Assembly: GCA_041391225.1 (NCBI GenBank)
Contig: JAWKOL010000017.1
Location: 62,001-126,000, forward strand
Length of the DNA: 64,000 nt
From: RI-153 sp041391225
GTDB taxonomy: Bacteria; Chloroflexota; Anaerolineae; Caldilineales; Caldilineaceae
Direction of reading: 5' to 3'
Part shown: positions 46,145-55,177 of the stretch, piece by piece
How the letters are laid out: every line of letters starts with the position of its first letter
How positions within the stretch are numbered: position 1 is the first letter of the stretch
Translations under genes and position numbers: made by a program
The notes under the pieces: generated by a model
The model's input: the letters and a program-made list of their open reading frames with translations, nothing else
Database searches by the model: none
What the model was told of the DNA's origin: nothing

Positions 46145-47375
46145 GTGAATCCGATTGTTGTTGAGCAGTTGATGTGGAGACGTCGCGTCGGGTATGCGCT
46201 CACCGATGCACATGGTGTGATCGATGAGATCGGCGGCAATCTCTTCCTGCTGTGTGGGGCGGTCATCGACGACGCCGAATGTGCCATCGGGCAACGCCTG
46301 TCTTCGCTAATCCCCGAACTGAATGGCGCAGAAGCGCTCGTAGACGAACTACTCGAAGGGACACAGACCGAACTCACCTACCCCTGGGTCAACCGTGTGT
46401 CCACTGCACACGATTCCGCACAGGATATGATCTATGTAACCCTATCGCTACGTCCACGATTGGACGAACAAGGACAGCGAAACGGGATTGTCTGTATTGC
46501 GGAGGACACCACCATGCAAGGCCGTATGCGCCAGGCATTAACACAGCGTCATAACGACCTGCAACTGCTCCAGGCGGAATTGCAGATGCAAAACCAGGTG
46601 CTCAATGCGTCGAACCTGGAGTTGAAGGTCTTGGGCGAGATGAAAACCGCTTTCTGCGAGATCGCCGCGCACAAGTTGCGCAACCCGCTCACGTCGATCT
46701 ACGGGTACTTGGAGCTGCTGCTCGACGGCGAATTGGGGGATTTGGATCAGGAACAGCGCCAGTCGTTGCAGATCGTCTACGACAATGCCGTGACGATGCT
46801 CGACGCCATCAACAACCTGGTGGACGCCGTGCGTATCGACGCCGACCGCCTGGAGCTACTCCTGCGCCCCACCCTGCCCATCGAAGTGATTTCAGTGGCC
46901 GTGGAACAACACCGTGCCCAATTTGAAGAAAAGCAACAGTACCTCGCCGTGCATCTGACCCCGGATCTGCCGCCGATCTTCTGCGACGCACACCGCGTTA
47001 CCCAGGCGATTGGTCACCTACTCCACAATGCCTGCAAGTACACGCCCCCACAAGGACAGATCACCATCTCCGCCCAGGTGGACGATACCGGCGAATTCGT
47101 GGAGATCGCCATTGCCGACTCCGGCGTGGGCTTCGAGGATCAGCCCAGCAGCGGGCTGTTGCATCGTTCCTACCAAACACCCAAGCCGCCGCAACGACAC
47201 CGCCGAAATGGGGCTGGGCCTCTTCATTGCCCAATCCTTGGTGGAACTTCACGGCGGCGAAGTGTGGTACGAAAGCGCCGCCGGAGAAGGGACAACGTTC
47301 TATCTCACGTTTCCGATTGTGGATGGGGCGGATGAGCAGGATGTTTCGCAGGTAGATGCGTTGCGTGGTGCGTAG
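46145..47375 (+). CDS. PAS-domain sensor histidine kinase (one frameshift)
   Basis: A ~410-residue soluble kinase. The N-terminal PAS-like domain (~10-120) contains GYALTDAHGVIDEIGGNLFL and RPRLDEQGQRNGIVCIAEDT. A coiled coil leads to HisKA, where the H-box is CEIAAHKLRNPLTSIYGYLE. The conserved His is present, but the following Glu is Lys, which is unusual. The ATPase has LLHNACKYTPPQGQITISAQ, ADSGVGFED and, after the shift near 47185, AEMGLGLFIAQSLVELHGG. The start is taken at the GTG with GAGCGGGG upstream. Its last codons (LRGA-stop) lie in a perfect palindrome shared with thyX. It is the likely partner of the OmpR-type regulator at 43.4 kb. Confidence 0.8.
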
Positions 47376-47394
47376 TGCGCACTACGCACCACGC
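47363..47394. repeat. Perfect 32-bp palindrome spanning both convergent stop codons
   Basis: GCGTGGTGCGTAGTGC is followed directly by its exact reverse complement. It contains the TAG of the kinase on one strand and the TAG of thyX on the other, so both proteins end in the residues RGA. It may form a cruciform or a bidirectional termination hairpin. Confidence 0.9.
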
Positions 47395-48440
47395 TCTACA
47401 AAATTCCTCTGATACACATCCCAATGCTCTTGAAACGTCACTGGGGCCACGGTGTAGAGCATCTCCAGCGCACGTTGACCCATGGCGCGGATCTCCCATT
47501 GGGCGGCCATGTCCACAGCGCGCAGCCAGAAGAAGTGACGCCACGCCGCGAAGTTCATGGTGGTGACGATACGTGTTTCCGCGGCGTTGGGCAGCAGGAA
47601 GCGGGCGTCCTCTTTGCGAATACCTAGCCCACGCAACTCAGCGTAGACCTCCTGTAAATAGGACCACGCATCGTCGAGCTTCTGGCGCGCCGCCTCGTTT
47701 TCGGCCACCGGCGGCGGCACAATCGCGCCCCAGCCGCCCTTGCTCAGATCCACATAACGCTGACTTTCCTGGCTGAAACTCGCCAGCCGATGACGCACCA
47801 ACTGATGCGTACAGGCGCGACTGATGCCCTCGAAGAGGAAGGTGGCCGATCCGTGGTGCAGCGCCAGATTCGGGTCGTCGAATTGGGGTTGGGTGAAGCC
47901 GAGCAACGTCACCCGCTGTGGGCCGTCTTCGGCGGGGAGCAGGCGCGCCAGGTCACCGCTGAAGGGCTGCACGTGGAGGATCAGCGGTTCGTGGGGACCG
48001 TCGGCGAACTCCTCGTAGACCTTGCCCGCCACCTGCTTCAGGATCGGTAACGCCTCCAGCGCCAAGCCGCGGCGGAAGAAATCCAACCACACCCGCGTGT
48101 TGCCGCTGACGATCCACTCGCCGTCGCCCAACTCACTCACTTCGCAGTGACGATTGATCGAGCGCCAGCGCAGCGGTTCCTCGCTATCGAGAATGCGCAG
48201 CGTCACCACCACGTGCTCGATGATGTCTTCGTGGCCTTCCTTCACCCGCGCCGGGATGAAGTTGGGGGCTGTCCCCATACGGTGGGTGCTGCGATAACAG
48301 ACGCGCCCGGCAAACTCGATCACATTTTCGGCGAATGTCCCCTGTCCGTTCCAGATTGTGGCCAGATCGCCCACGCCCTGGAGATCGGTGGGAGAAAGCG
48401 CCGGATTGGCGCGGGTGTAGGCAAGCAGTTCGACCTTCAT
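47382..48440 (-). CDS. thyX: FAD-dependent thymidylate synthase, enlarged
   Basis: Makes dTMP from dUMP with methylene-tetrahydrofolate, FAD and NAD(P)H. The ThyX signature is exact: RHRLASFSQESQRY (RHRxxSxxxxSxR). The N-terminal part has VKEGHEDIIEHVVVTLRI, corresponding to the H...EH motif, and the C-terminal part has HFFWLRAVDMAAQWEIRAMG. At 352 residues it is ~100 longer than most ThyX proteins. The extra ~130 residues lie between the EH and RHR motifs and contain SGNTRVWLDFFRRGLALEAL, which resembles a second, degenerate copy of the C-terminal ThyX helix region. It converges on the kinase gene. Confidence 0.93.
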   Translation of the reverse strand: MKVELLAYTRANPALSPTDLQGVGDLATIWNGQGTFAENVIEFAGRVCYRSTHRMGTAPNFIPARVKEGHEDIIEHVVVTLRILDSEEPLRWRSINRHCEVSELGDGEWIVSGNTRVWLDFFRRGLALEALPILKQVAGKVYEEFADGPHEPLILHVQPFSGDLARLLPAEDGPQRVTLLGFTQPQFDDPNLALHHGSATFLFEGISRACTHQLVRHRLASFSQESQRYVDLSKGGWGAIVPPPVAENEAARQKLDDAWSYLQEVYAELRGLGIRKEDARFLLPNAAETRIVTTMNFAAWRHFFWLRAVDMAAQWEIRAMGQRALEMLYTVAPVTFQEHWDVYQRNFVERGA

Positions 48441-48524
48441 GGGAGACTCCTGGAAGCAATGATTGAAGAATGATAAATGGGTGAGGACAACTTGCTGTAC
48501 TTCGTATCGGGCTTGCTGTAGGAT

Positions 48525-49119
48525 CTACGATCCTTTTGCTTTTTGCCCTTTGCCTTGTGACTTCTGACTTCCAATCTCCTGCACAAGCACCAGCAGGATC
48601 CCCACGAGCATGGCCGCCATCGAAGCGTAGACCAGGATCAGCTTGGCCGAGGTGAACAGGCTGGCCAGGCTGGCCAGCAGGGATCACAATTTCTGGGAAC
48701 CGCGCCAGGATCGAAAGCAGCGTTAGATCTTCGGCGTAGTCGAAGAGAATCATCCCCACCGGCAGCAGCGTCAGCGCCAGGAAAAGCCCACTGAATCGGC
48801 GCAAGGATCGGCTCACCGCCAGCAACACCGATGCAAAGGCGATCCCGGCCAACGTGCCGTAGAGAAAATCAATTTGGATCAGGTAGGCGCGGTAGCCAAC
48901 GCGCCCGACTTCGCCGTATTCGCCCAGCGTGCGGTAGAGATCGTCGGCAGAATAGGCGAAAAGCGAATCGATCAGGGCGTGATTGCCCAACGCCTGGAGG
49001 TGCGGCGCCCAACCCAGGCCGAAGAAAAGCATACTCACCACGATCTGCACGCCGAACAGCAGCAGCGCCAACCGCCACGTCACGCGCTGTTGCAGCCATC
49101 GCAAAATCTGTTCGACCAT
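48525..49119 (-). CDS. Hypothetical four-helix membrane protein (one frameshift)
   Basis: A ~198-residue integral membrane protein. Helices: WRLALLLFGVQIVVSMLFFG, FLYGTLAGIAFASVLLAV, FSGLFLALTLLPVGMILFDY and, after a shift near 48685, LILVYASMAAMLVGILLVLV. The tail (SQKSQGKGQKAKGS) is encoded by repeat words of the intergenic type. The start is placed at MVEQILRWLQQ; an upstream ATG would add 13 residues. I do not recognise the family. It lies 84 bases upstream of thyX on the same strand. Confidence 0.65.
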
Positions 49120-49269
49120 TCTCTTTGCCTTTGCTGTGTGGTGTGCTGATGCAGCCATTGTACCCGAATTCAGGAACGCCCATAAATTTCACATCGATCA
49201 TGGCGACTTGCACTGCACGCGGTTTGGCGCTATCGTTCGGCAAACATCAACCACAACGGACACCCCGCC

Positions 49270-50007
49270 ATGCTCGAAGACACCGCCATCTCCACCCAAT
49301 TGACAGGCACCGTGCAGCGCCCCGCCGATCTAGAAAAAGATGCACGCACACGCATGTTCAACCTACTCAACGACTTCTTCGAGAATGTCAGCCGCGGCCA
49401 GTTTGAGCAGGATCTGGCGGAAAAGGAGTGGGTCTTCGTCTTTGCCGACGCCGCGGGGACGATCCAGGGCTTCTCCACCCTCATGCGCATCGATATGACC
49501 GTCGACGGCGCGCCGGTGGTGGCCGTCTACTCTGGTGACACCATCATCCATCCCGACTACTGGCACGAACTGGAACTGCCGCGCATCTGGGGCGCACACG
49601 TCTTTGATCTGGCGGATCGCATCCACGCCGAGCAGCCGGGCGCCAAAGTCTACTGGTTCCTCATCAGCTCCGGCTACAAGACCTACCGCTTCTTGCCCGT
49701 CTTTTTCGAGTGCTTCTATCCAAGCTATCGTCGGCCCACCCCGGCCCACGAACAGCGCGTCCTCGATGTGCTGGCTGCCGCCAAATTTGGGGATCAATAC
49801 GATCCCGCCGCCGGCATCATCCGCTTCACCGACTCGGCGCCGCTGCGCGCGGGCGTGGCTGAAGTGGACGAGCGCCGCCTAAAGAATCCCGACATCGCCT
49901 ACTTTGTGGCCCGCAACCCCGGCCACGCCCGCGGTGACCAGCTCGCCTGCCTCGTCGAGATCGACCGCGACAACGTCACGTCCGCGGGGCGACGCATGTT
50001 GGGGTAG
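49270..50007 (+). CDS. Hypothetical protein, possible acyltransferase-like fold
   Basis: A 245-residue soluble protein without a family name that I can assign. The middle reads EWVFVFADAAGTIQGFSTLM, VVAVYSGDTIIHPDYWHELE, LPRIWGAHVFDLADRI, then VYWFLISSGYKTYRFLPVFF and ECFYPSYRRP. The strand order and the GFSTL / YSGDTIIHPDYW pattern recall GNAT-type acyltransferases, but there is no clear acetyl-CoA loop. It is followed 69 bases later by the GH3 enzyme and may act with it. No good ribosome binding site is visible. Confidence 0.6.
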   Translation: MLEDTAISTQLTGTVQRPADLEKDARTRMFNLLNDFFENVSRGQFEQDLAEKEWVFVFADAAGTIQGFSTLMRIDMTVDGAPVVAVYSGDTIIHPDYWHELELPRIWGAHVFDLADRIHAEQPGAKVYWFLISSGYKTYRFLPVFFECFYPSYRRPTPAHEQRVLDVLAAAKFGDQYDPAAGIIRFTDSAPLRAGVAEVDERRLKNPDIAYFVARNPGHARGDQLACLVEIDRDNVTSAGRRMLG

Positions 50008-50076
50008 ACCCGTCGGTGCCAGGCACTGACTCGACGCGATCTGCCCTTTTGCACTTTGCCTTTTGGCTTTTGCCCT

Positions 50077-51756
50077 ATGCCCACCTTCCTCGCCAACGCC
50101 CTCTGGATCGCCCTCTCCGCGCCCGAATCCATCCGCTGGCGCCTGTCCACGCGCGCCGTGGAAAAGACCCAACGCGCCACCCTCACCCGCATCCTCCGCG
50201 CCGGCGCCGCCGCCAATTACGCATCACGCATTACGCATTACCCCTCCCCCTCAATCCCCGAATTCCAACAAACTTTCCCCCTCACCACCTACGCCGATCT
50301 CGCCCCGTGGATCGAGCGCATCGCCGCCGGAGAGGAGAACGTGCTCACGGCGCAGCCGGTATCGCTGCTGGAACCCACCAGCGGCTCCACCGCGGCAGGC
50401 AAGCTGATCCCCTACACCCCCGCCCTCAAAGACGAGTTCCAGCGCGGCATTGCGCCGTGGGTGACGCACAGTTTCTTGCATCACCCAGCGCTGTTTGGCG
50501 GGCAGGCGTACTGGTCCGTTACCCCGGTGACGGCGCGCAACCGGCGATCCGTGGGCGGCGTCCCCATCGGCTTCGAGGACGAGAGCGAATACTTCGGCGG
50601 CGTGGAAAGTCGGCTGATCAACGCCGTCATGGCCGTGCCGTCCGCCGTCAAACTTATCGCCGACATGGATAGCTTCCGCTACGTCACCCTGCTCTTTCTG
50701 CTGCGCAGCCGCCGCCTGGCGCTGATCTCAGTGTGGAATCCCACCTTTCTCACGCTGCTGATCCAACCGTTGACCGTCCACGGCGAACGTCTCGCCGCCG
50801 ACATCGCCGCAGGAACGCTGACGCCGCCCGCGCCCCTCGACGCCGACCTGCTCCGCCTGTTGACGATGCACAATCGCCCCGATCCAGCCCGTGGCGACGA
50901 GATCCGCCACATCCTCACCACGGCGAAGACAGCAGCAGAGCGGCATCGTCGCCTGTGGCCGCGCCTGCGCCTGATCAGTTGTTGGGCCGACGCCAACGCC
51001 GCTCGCTACGCCGAACAGCTTCACGCGCTCTTCCCACAGGCAGCCTTGCAGCCCAAAGGCTTGCTCGCCACCGAGGGCTTCGTCTCCTTCCCACTGGATG
51101 GGCAGCCCGGCGCTGCGCTGTCGCTGCGATCCCACTTTTTCGAGTTCCTCCCCGTCCACGAGGACCAGACCGATCTTACCGCCACGCCCAAACTGGCGCA
51201 CGAGTTGGATCTACATGCCCGCTACGCCGTCGTCATCACCACCGGCGGCGGACTCTACCGCTATCAACTGGGAGACATCGTCGAAGTGACCGGCTTCTTC
51301 AATCGTTGCCCGTTGATCCGCCTGATCGGGCGCGCCGGCGCTGTTTCCGACTGGTTCGGCGAGAAGTTGCACGAAGCCCACGTGCGCCGCGTCCTCGAAG
51401 ACGTCCTCACCGAGCGCGGGCTGGCGCCATCCTTTGCGATGCTGGCCTGCGATGATGCGCTGCCGCAACCGGTCTACGTCCTCTACCTGGAGGACGCGCA
51501 CACCGATGACGCCGCCCTGTCCACCCTGGCCGCGGACGTCGAACGCAGGCTGTGCGAGAACGTCCACTACGCCTACTGCCGAGATCTCGGGCAACTGGCC
51601 GCGTTGCGCGTCTTCCGAGTCCGCGGCGGCGCGCTCGACGCCTTCATCCGCAGCTGCGTCGCCCACGGTCAACGCGCGGGGGACGTCAAACCCGTGGCGT
51701 TGCACCGGCGCAGCGGGTGGTCGCAGATCTTCTCCGGTGAGTTTCTCGTCGCCTGA
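50077..51756 (+). CDS. GH3 auxin-responsive-type acyl-adenylating enzyme
   Basis: A 559-residue member of the ANL superfamily GH3 branch. Plant GH3 enzymes adenylate auxin or jasmonate and conjugate them to amino acids; bacterial substrates are largely unknown. Motifs: SLLEPTSGSTAAGKLIPYTP (ATP loop), WNPTFLTLLIQPLTVHGERL, GLLATEGFVSFPLDGQPG, ITTGGGLYRYQLGDIVEVTG and IRLIGRAGAVSDWFGEKLHE, then a small C-terminal domain. Residues ~47-58 (NYASRITHYPSP) are encoded by intergenic-type repeat words. ATG is preferred over a TTG 21 bases upstream. Confidence 0.85.
   Translation: MPTFLANALWIALSAPESIRWRLSTRAVEKTQRATLTRILRAGAAANYASRITHYPSPSIPEFQQTFPLTTYADLAPWIERIAAGEENVLTAQPVSLLEPTSGSTAAGKLIPYTPALKDEFQRGIAPWVTHSFLHHPALFGGQAYWSVTPVTARNRRSVGGVPIGFEDESEYFGGVESRLINAVMAVPSAVKLIADMDSFRYVTLLFLLRSRRLALISVWNPTFLTLLIQPLTVHGERLAADIAAGTLTPPAPLDADLLRLLTMHNRPDPARGDEIRHILTTAKTAAERHRRLWPRLRLISCWADANAARYAEQLHALFPQAALQPKGLLATEGFVSFPLDGQPGAALSLRSHFFEFLPVHEDQTDLTATPKLAHELDLHARYAVVITTGGGLYRYQLGDIVEVTGFFNRCPLIRLIGRAGAVSDWFGEKLHEAHVRRVLEDVLTERGLAPSFAMLACDDALPQPVYVLYLEDAHTDDAALSTLAADVERRLCENVHYAYCRDLGQLAALRVFRVRGGALDAFIRSCVAHGQRAGDVKPVALHRRSGWSQIFSGEFLVA
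50214..50248. repeat. TAATGCG-family repeat words inside the GH3 gene
   Basis: AATTACGCATCACGCATTAC plus GCATTACCCC is the same word family as the palindromes at 3.1 and 15.3 kb. Here it is translated in frame without disrupting the enzyme. Confidence 0.65.
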
Positions 51757-51889
51757 TCGCCCAATCCGAGTTCTTTTTCCATTCCTCAGCCGCCTATCGC
51801 CGGGTTGCCCAGATAGGCGAAATCACGTACCATATCTTCAACAACCAAACCCCACATCACCGCACCATCCAGCCGCGGAAAGTAGATCA

Positions 51890-52687
51890 ATGGCCAACTC
51901 TGAACCGGATTACAGCAACATTGAGCTTCCTCGTGCCGCCGTTTCATTGCCCATCGACGGTGGGCCGATCTCGCGCCCGGATCCGGCGCTTTACAAGCAG
52001 TTGGAAGAAGTGAGCAGCGCCACGGCCAGCGCCATGATGCACCGATTGGGCGTACGCCAGACCTTCATCGAAGGACCGTTGCCGCGCAAACCAGGGACAA
52101 AAATCGTCGGCCCGGCGGTGACACTTTCGTTCATGCCCCAGCGCGAAGACGTCTTCTCGGGCAAGGCGCAGGAAGGCGCAGAGAAACGCAGCGCGCTGTG
52201 GGCCGTCTTCGATACAGTGGAACCGGGCGACGTCCTCTGTGTGCAGGCGTTTGGCAATCGCTACACCGGCTGCCTGGGCGAGATGCTCGCCACCTACTTC
52301 AAAGGACGCGGCGGCAGCGGCATTGTGGTGGACGGCTGCGTGCGCGACTGGCCGCAGATCCAGAAAATCGACGTGGGCCTGTGGACGGTGGGCTTCACGC
52401 CCAACTACGCCTCGCAGGCGCAGCTTGCCCCCTGGGCCTACAACGTGCCGGTGACGCTAAACAACGTCCTCGTGCTGCCGGGCGATGTGATCATCGCCGA
52501 CGACGACGGCGCTGTTGTCATCCCCCAGCAGATGATCCCGCTCGTGCTCGAACACACGCTGGCCCACGAAGAGTGGGAAGTCTTCAGCCGCATCAAACTG
52601 GCCGAAGGCGGCGCGCTAAGTAAGTATTATCCGCTCAATGATGAGGGGTGGGCGGAGTATGAAGCGTGGAAGAAAAGCAATGAATGA
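51890..52687 (+). CDS. RraA-like protein (4-hydroxy-4-methyl-2-oxoglutarate aldolase family)
   Basis: A 265-residue RraA/HMG aldolase-family protein. It has SSATASAMMHRLGVRQTFIE near the N-terminus, then the signature GCLGEMLATYFKGRGGSGIV with VVDGCVRDWPQIQKIDVGLW (the G..RD motif that binds Mg2+ and pyruvate). VLVLPGDVIIADDDGAVVIP follows. Members cleave 2-keto-4-hydroxy acids, decarboxylate oxaloacetate or bind RNase E. The genomic context with sugar-acid genes favours a keto-acid lyase role. GGAAAG precedes the ATG. Confidence 0.88.
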   Translation: MANSEPDYSNIELPRAAVSLPIDGGPISRPDPALYKQLEEVSSATASAMMHRLGVRQTFIEGPLPRKPGTKIVGPAVTLSFMPQREDVFSGKAQEGAEKRSALWAVFDTVEPGDVLCVQAFGNRYTGCLGEMLATYFKGRGGSGIVVDGCVRDWPQIQKIDVGLWTVGFTPNYASQAQLAPWAYNVPVTLNNVLVLPGDVIIADDDGAVVIPQQMIPLVLEHTLAHEEWEVFSRIKLAEGGALSKYYPLNDEGWAEYEAWKKSNE

Positions 52688-52783
52688 AGAATAAAGATTG
52701 GGTAGAGCCTGCCTCGTCGCGGCAACAGTCTATCGCGACGAGACAAGGTTTACTCAATCTTTATTCTTCATTCTTCAAGTTTT
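52684..52783. repeat. Nested palindrome (GAATAAAGATTG and CGTCGCG arms)
   Basis: The outer arms TGAAGAATAAAGATTGGGTA and ACTCAATCTTTATTCTTCA enclose the inner arms CTCGTCGCG and CGCGACGAG. It overlaps the rraA-like stop codon and fills the gap before the FAH gene. Confidence 0.8.
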
Positions 52784-52813
52784 CAAACCTGATTCCATAC
52801 GGAGGATCTGTTC

Positions 52814-53627
52814 ATGTTTCTCACTCGACACCAAACATATGCCGGTCCGCGCTGGGCGCTGGATGGGAAGTTTCTGCCCGCCGGGGTGAATTTGGGGACT
52901 TTGTTGGCAGTGCCCAAAGCAGAGTTGACAGGACTGCTGGCGTCGCTGCCAGTTGGTGAAGATGCAAGCGGCGATCTGCTGCCGCCGATGGAAGCCGGCC
53001 AGGAAGTGTGGGCGTGCGGCGTGACTTACCTCAAGAGCCGCGATGCCCGCAAAGAGGAATCGGCTTCCGCCGCCGACGCCTACGAAAAGGTCTACGATGC
53101 CGAGCGGCCCGAGATCTTCTTCAAGTCGTTGGGCTGGCGCGCCGTGGGGACCAACGCCGCCGTGCGTATCCGCAAAGACTCACACTGGAACGTGCCCGAA
53201 CCGGAGATGACGCTGGTGATCAACGCTTTCGGCGAGATCGTGGGCTTCACGGCGGGCAACGATGTGTCTTCGCGCGACATTGAGGGCGAGAACCCGCTCT
53301 ACCTGCCCCAGGCCAAGAGCTATGCGGGGTCCTGTGCGGTGGGGCCGGGGATCGAATTGGCCGACGTGGACGCGTTGCGCGATCTGCCGATCCACCTCGT
53401 CATTGAGCGCGGGGGACAGACGATCTTCGACGACACCGCCGCCACCAGCCAGATGAAGCGCACGCCCGAGGAGTTGGCGTCCTATCTCTACCGCGAACTC
53501 AACTTCCCCCGGGCGCGCTGCTGATGACCGGCACCTGTCTTGTCCCCGGCGGTGATTTTACGTTGACGGAAGGCGATGTGGTGCGGATTTCGGTGGGGGA
53601 CGGACGTTGGAGAATTGGGTGGAGTAA
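52814..53627 (+). CDS. FAH-family 2-keto-3-deoxy sugar acid dehydratase-like (two frameshifts)
   Basis: A fumarylacetoacetate hydrolase-fold protein. It has EVWACGVTYLKSRDARKEES, ERPEIFFKSLGWRAVG, RIRKDSHWNVPEPEMTLVIN, GFTAGNDVSSRDIEGENPLY and CAVGPGIELADV. This pattern (YLKSRDAR; FFK; NVPEPE; DVSSRDIEGENPLYLPQAK) matches the 2-keto-3-deoxy-D-arabinonate/xylonate dehydratase branch. That branch makes alpha-ketoglutarate semialdehyde rather than cleaving a C-C bond. Frame shifts near 53510 and 53600 are followed by GALLMTGTCLVPGG and a final TLENWVE, the usual family C-terminus. GGAGG precedes the ATG. The next gene would oxidise its product. Confidence 0.82.
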
Positions 53628-53667
53628 GTTTTTTTATCCTGGCCTTTGAAAGGAAGATCTGGTAGAC

Positions 53668-55111
53668 AAATTCAGAACCTGATCGCGGGCGAGTGGGTTG
53701 ATTCGTCCAGCGGCGAGACGTTTGAGAACCGCAATCCAGCCAACTTCTGACGAGGTGTTGGGGACGTTCCCCATGTCCACGGCGGCGGACGTGGAGCCAG
53801 GCGGTGAGGCGGCCAACGAGGCCAAACGGGGCTGGGCCGACGTACCCAGCGCCGGCGTGGGAACGATCCTCGACAAGGCGAGCCGCGTCATCGAAGACCG
53901 CATGGACGAATTCGCCAAGCCCTCACCCGCGAGGAAGCGCCGAGGCCCTTCGCCGAAGCCAAGGAGCGAAGTGACCGCCGCCCGCGACATCTTCGCTACT
54001 ACGGCAGCGAGGAGGCTGGCGCCGCAGGCGAGCAGACTACCAGCAACACCCCGGCGAACTGCTCTACCTCCCGTCGTGAACCGTTGGGCGTCATCGCCCT
54101 GGTGACACCGTCGGAACTTACGTCGCCATCCCGGCGTGGAAGATGGCCCGGCGATCTACGGCAACACCGTCGTCTTCAAAGCCGGCGTCGCTGTCGCCGC
54201 ACATCGGCCTGCTGCTGGTGGAGGCGCTGGTACAGGCGAGGCATCCCAAGGGCGTGGTCAACTACGTCACCGGGTCGGGGCGCAGCGTGGGTGACACGCT
54301 GGTTGCCAGCAAAGACGTTCACGGCGTCAGCTTCACCGGCTCCGTCTTCGTGGGGCGTAAGATTTACGAGCAGGCCATGAAGAACCTCACTCGCGTGCAG
54401 TTGGAGATGGGCGGCAAGAACCCCATGATCGTCCTCGACGACGCCGATATCGATACCGCCGTCAAGCTGGCGGTGGTGGGCGGCTTCGGCGTGACAGAAC
54501 GACGTGTACCGCCAGCAGCCGCGTCATCGTTAGAAGAACTCAGCAACCCGACAAGTTCCGCCTGCAGATTGGTGAAGCCGCCAAGAACCTCAAGGTGAAG
54601 CTTCGGCCTGAAACTGGCGTGCAGATGGGGCCGGCTGTGGATCAGAGCCAGCTCGAAACCGATCTGGAATACATCGAAGTCAGCCGAAGAAAGAAGGCGC
54701 CAAGCTGCTGGCCGGCGGTGGTGTCGCGCAGGCGCGGACGGCGGTTTCTTCGTGCAGCCCACTGTCTTCGACAATGTGGACGTCGACCATGCGCATCGCC
54801 CAGGAGGAGATCTTCGGCCCCGGTGATCGCATCGTCGCGCCAAGAACCTGGACGACGCCATCGACAAGGCCAACGCCATCGAGTTCGGCCTCTCCGCCGG
54901 CGTGGTGACCAACGACCTGAAGCGCGCCTTCGAGTTCGCCAACCGCATCGATGCCGGTGTGGTCAAGGTCAATGAGCCGACCACCGGCCTCGCCCTGCAA
55001 AGCGCCCTTCGGCGGCTTCAAGAACTCCAGCGCCTTTACCTTCAGGAACAGGGTCAGGCCGCCATCGAGTTCTACACGCGCACGAAGACGATCTATATGG
55101 GGCATGGATAA
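53668..55111 (+). pseudogene. Aldehyde dehydrogenase, multiply frameshifted
   Basis: The reconstructed product (~480 residues) covers a whole NAD(P)-dependent aldehyde dehydrogenase. It has IQNLIAGEWVDSSSGETFEN at the start, GVIALVTP(WNFP), VNYVTGSGRSVGDTL and GVSFTGSVFVGRKIYEQA. The catalytic Glu is in LEMGGKNPMIVLDDADID and the catalytic Cys in CTASSRVIV (different frame). The C-terminal part has EIFGP and AIEFGLSAGVVTNDLKRAFE. I count at least eight frame changes. The catalytic residues survive, so either decay is recent or the shifts are sequencing errors. Context suggests alpha-ketoglutarate semialdehyde dehydrogenase. Confidence 0.78.
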
Positions 55112-55177
55112 TTTTGACTGGTGAAGGGGGGTGTAGACGGGAATCTCTGCCTCCCCCCTCACTGGGAAAGGACAACT

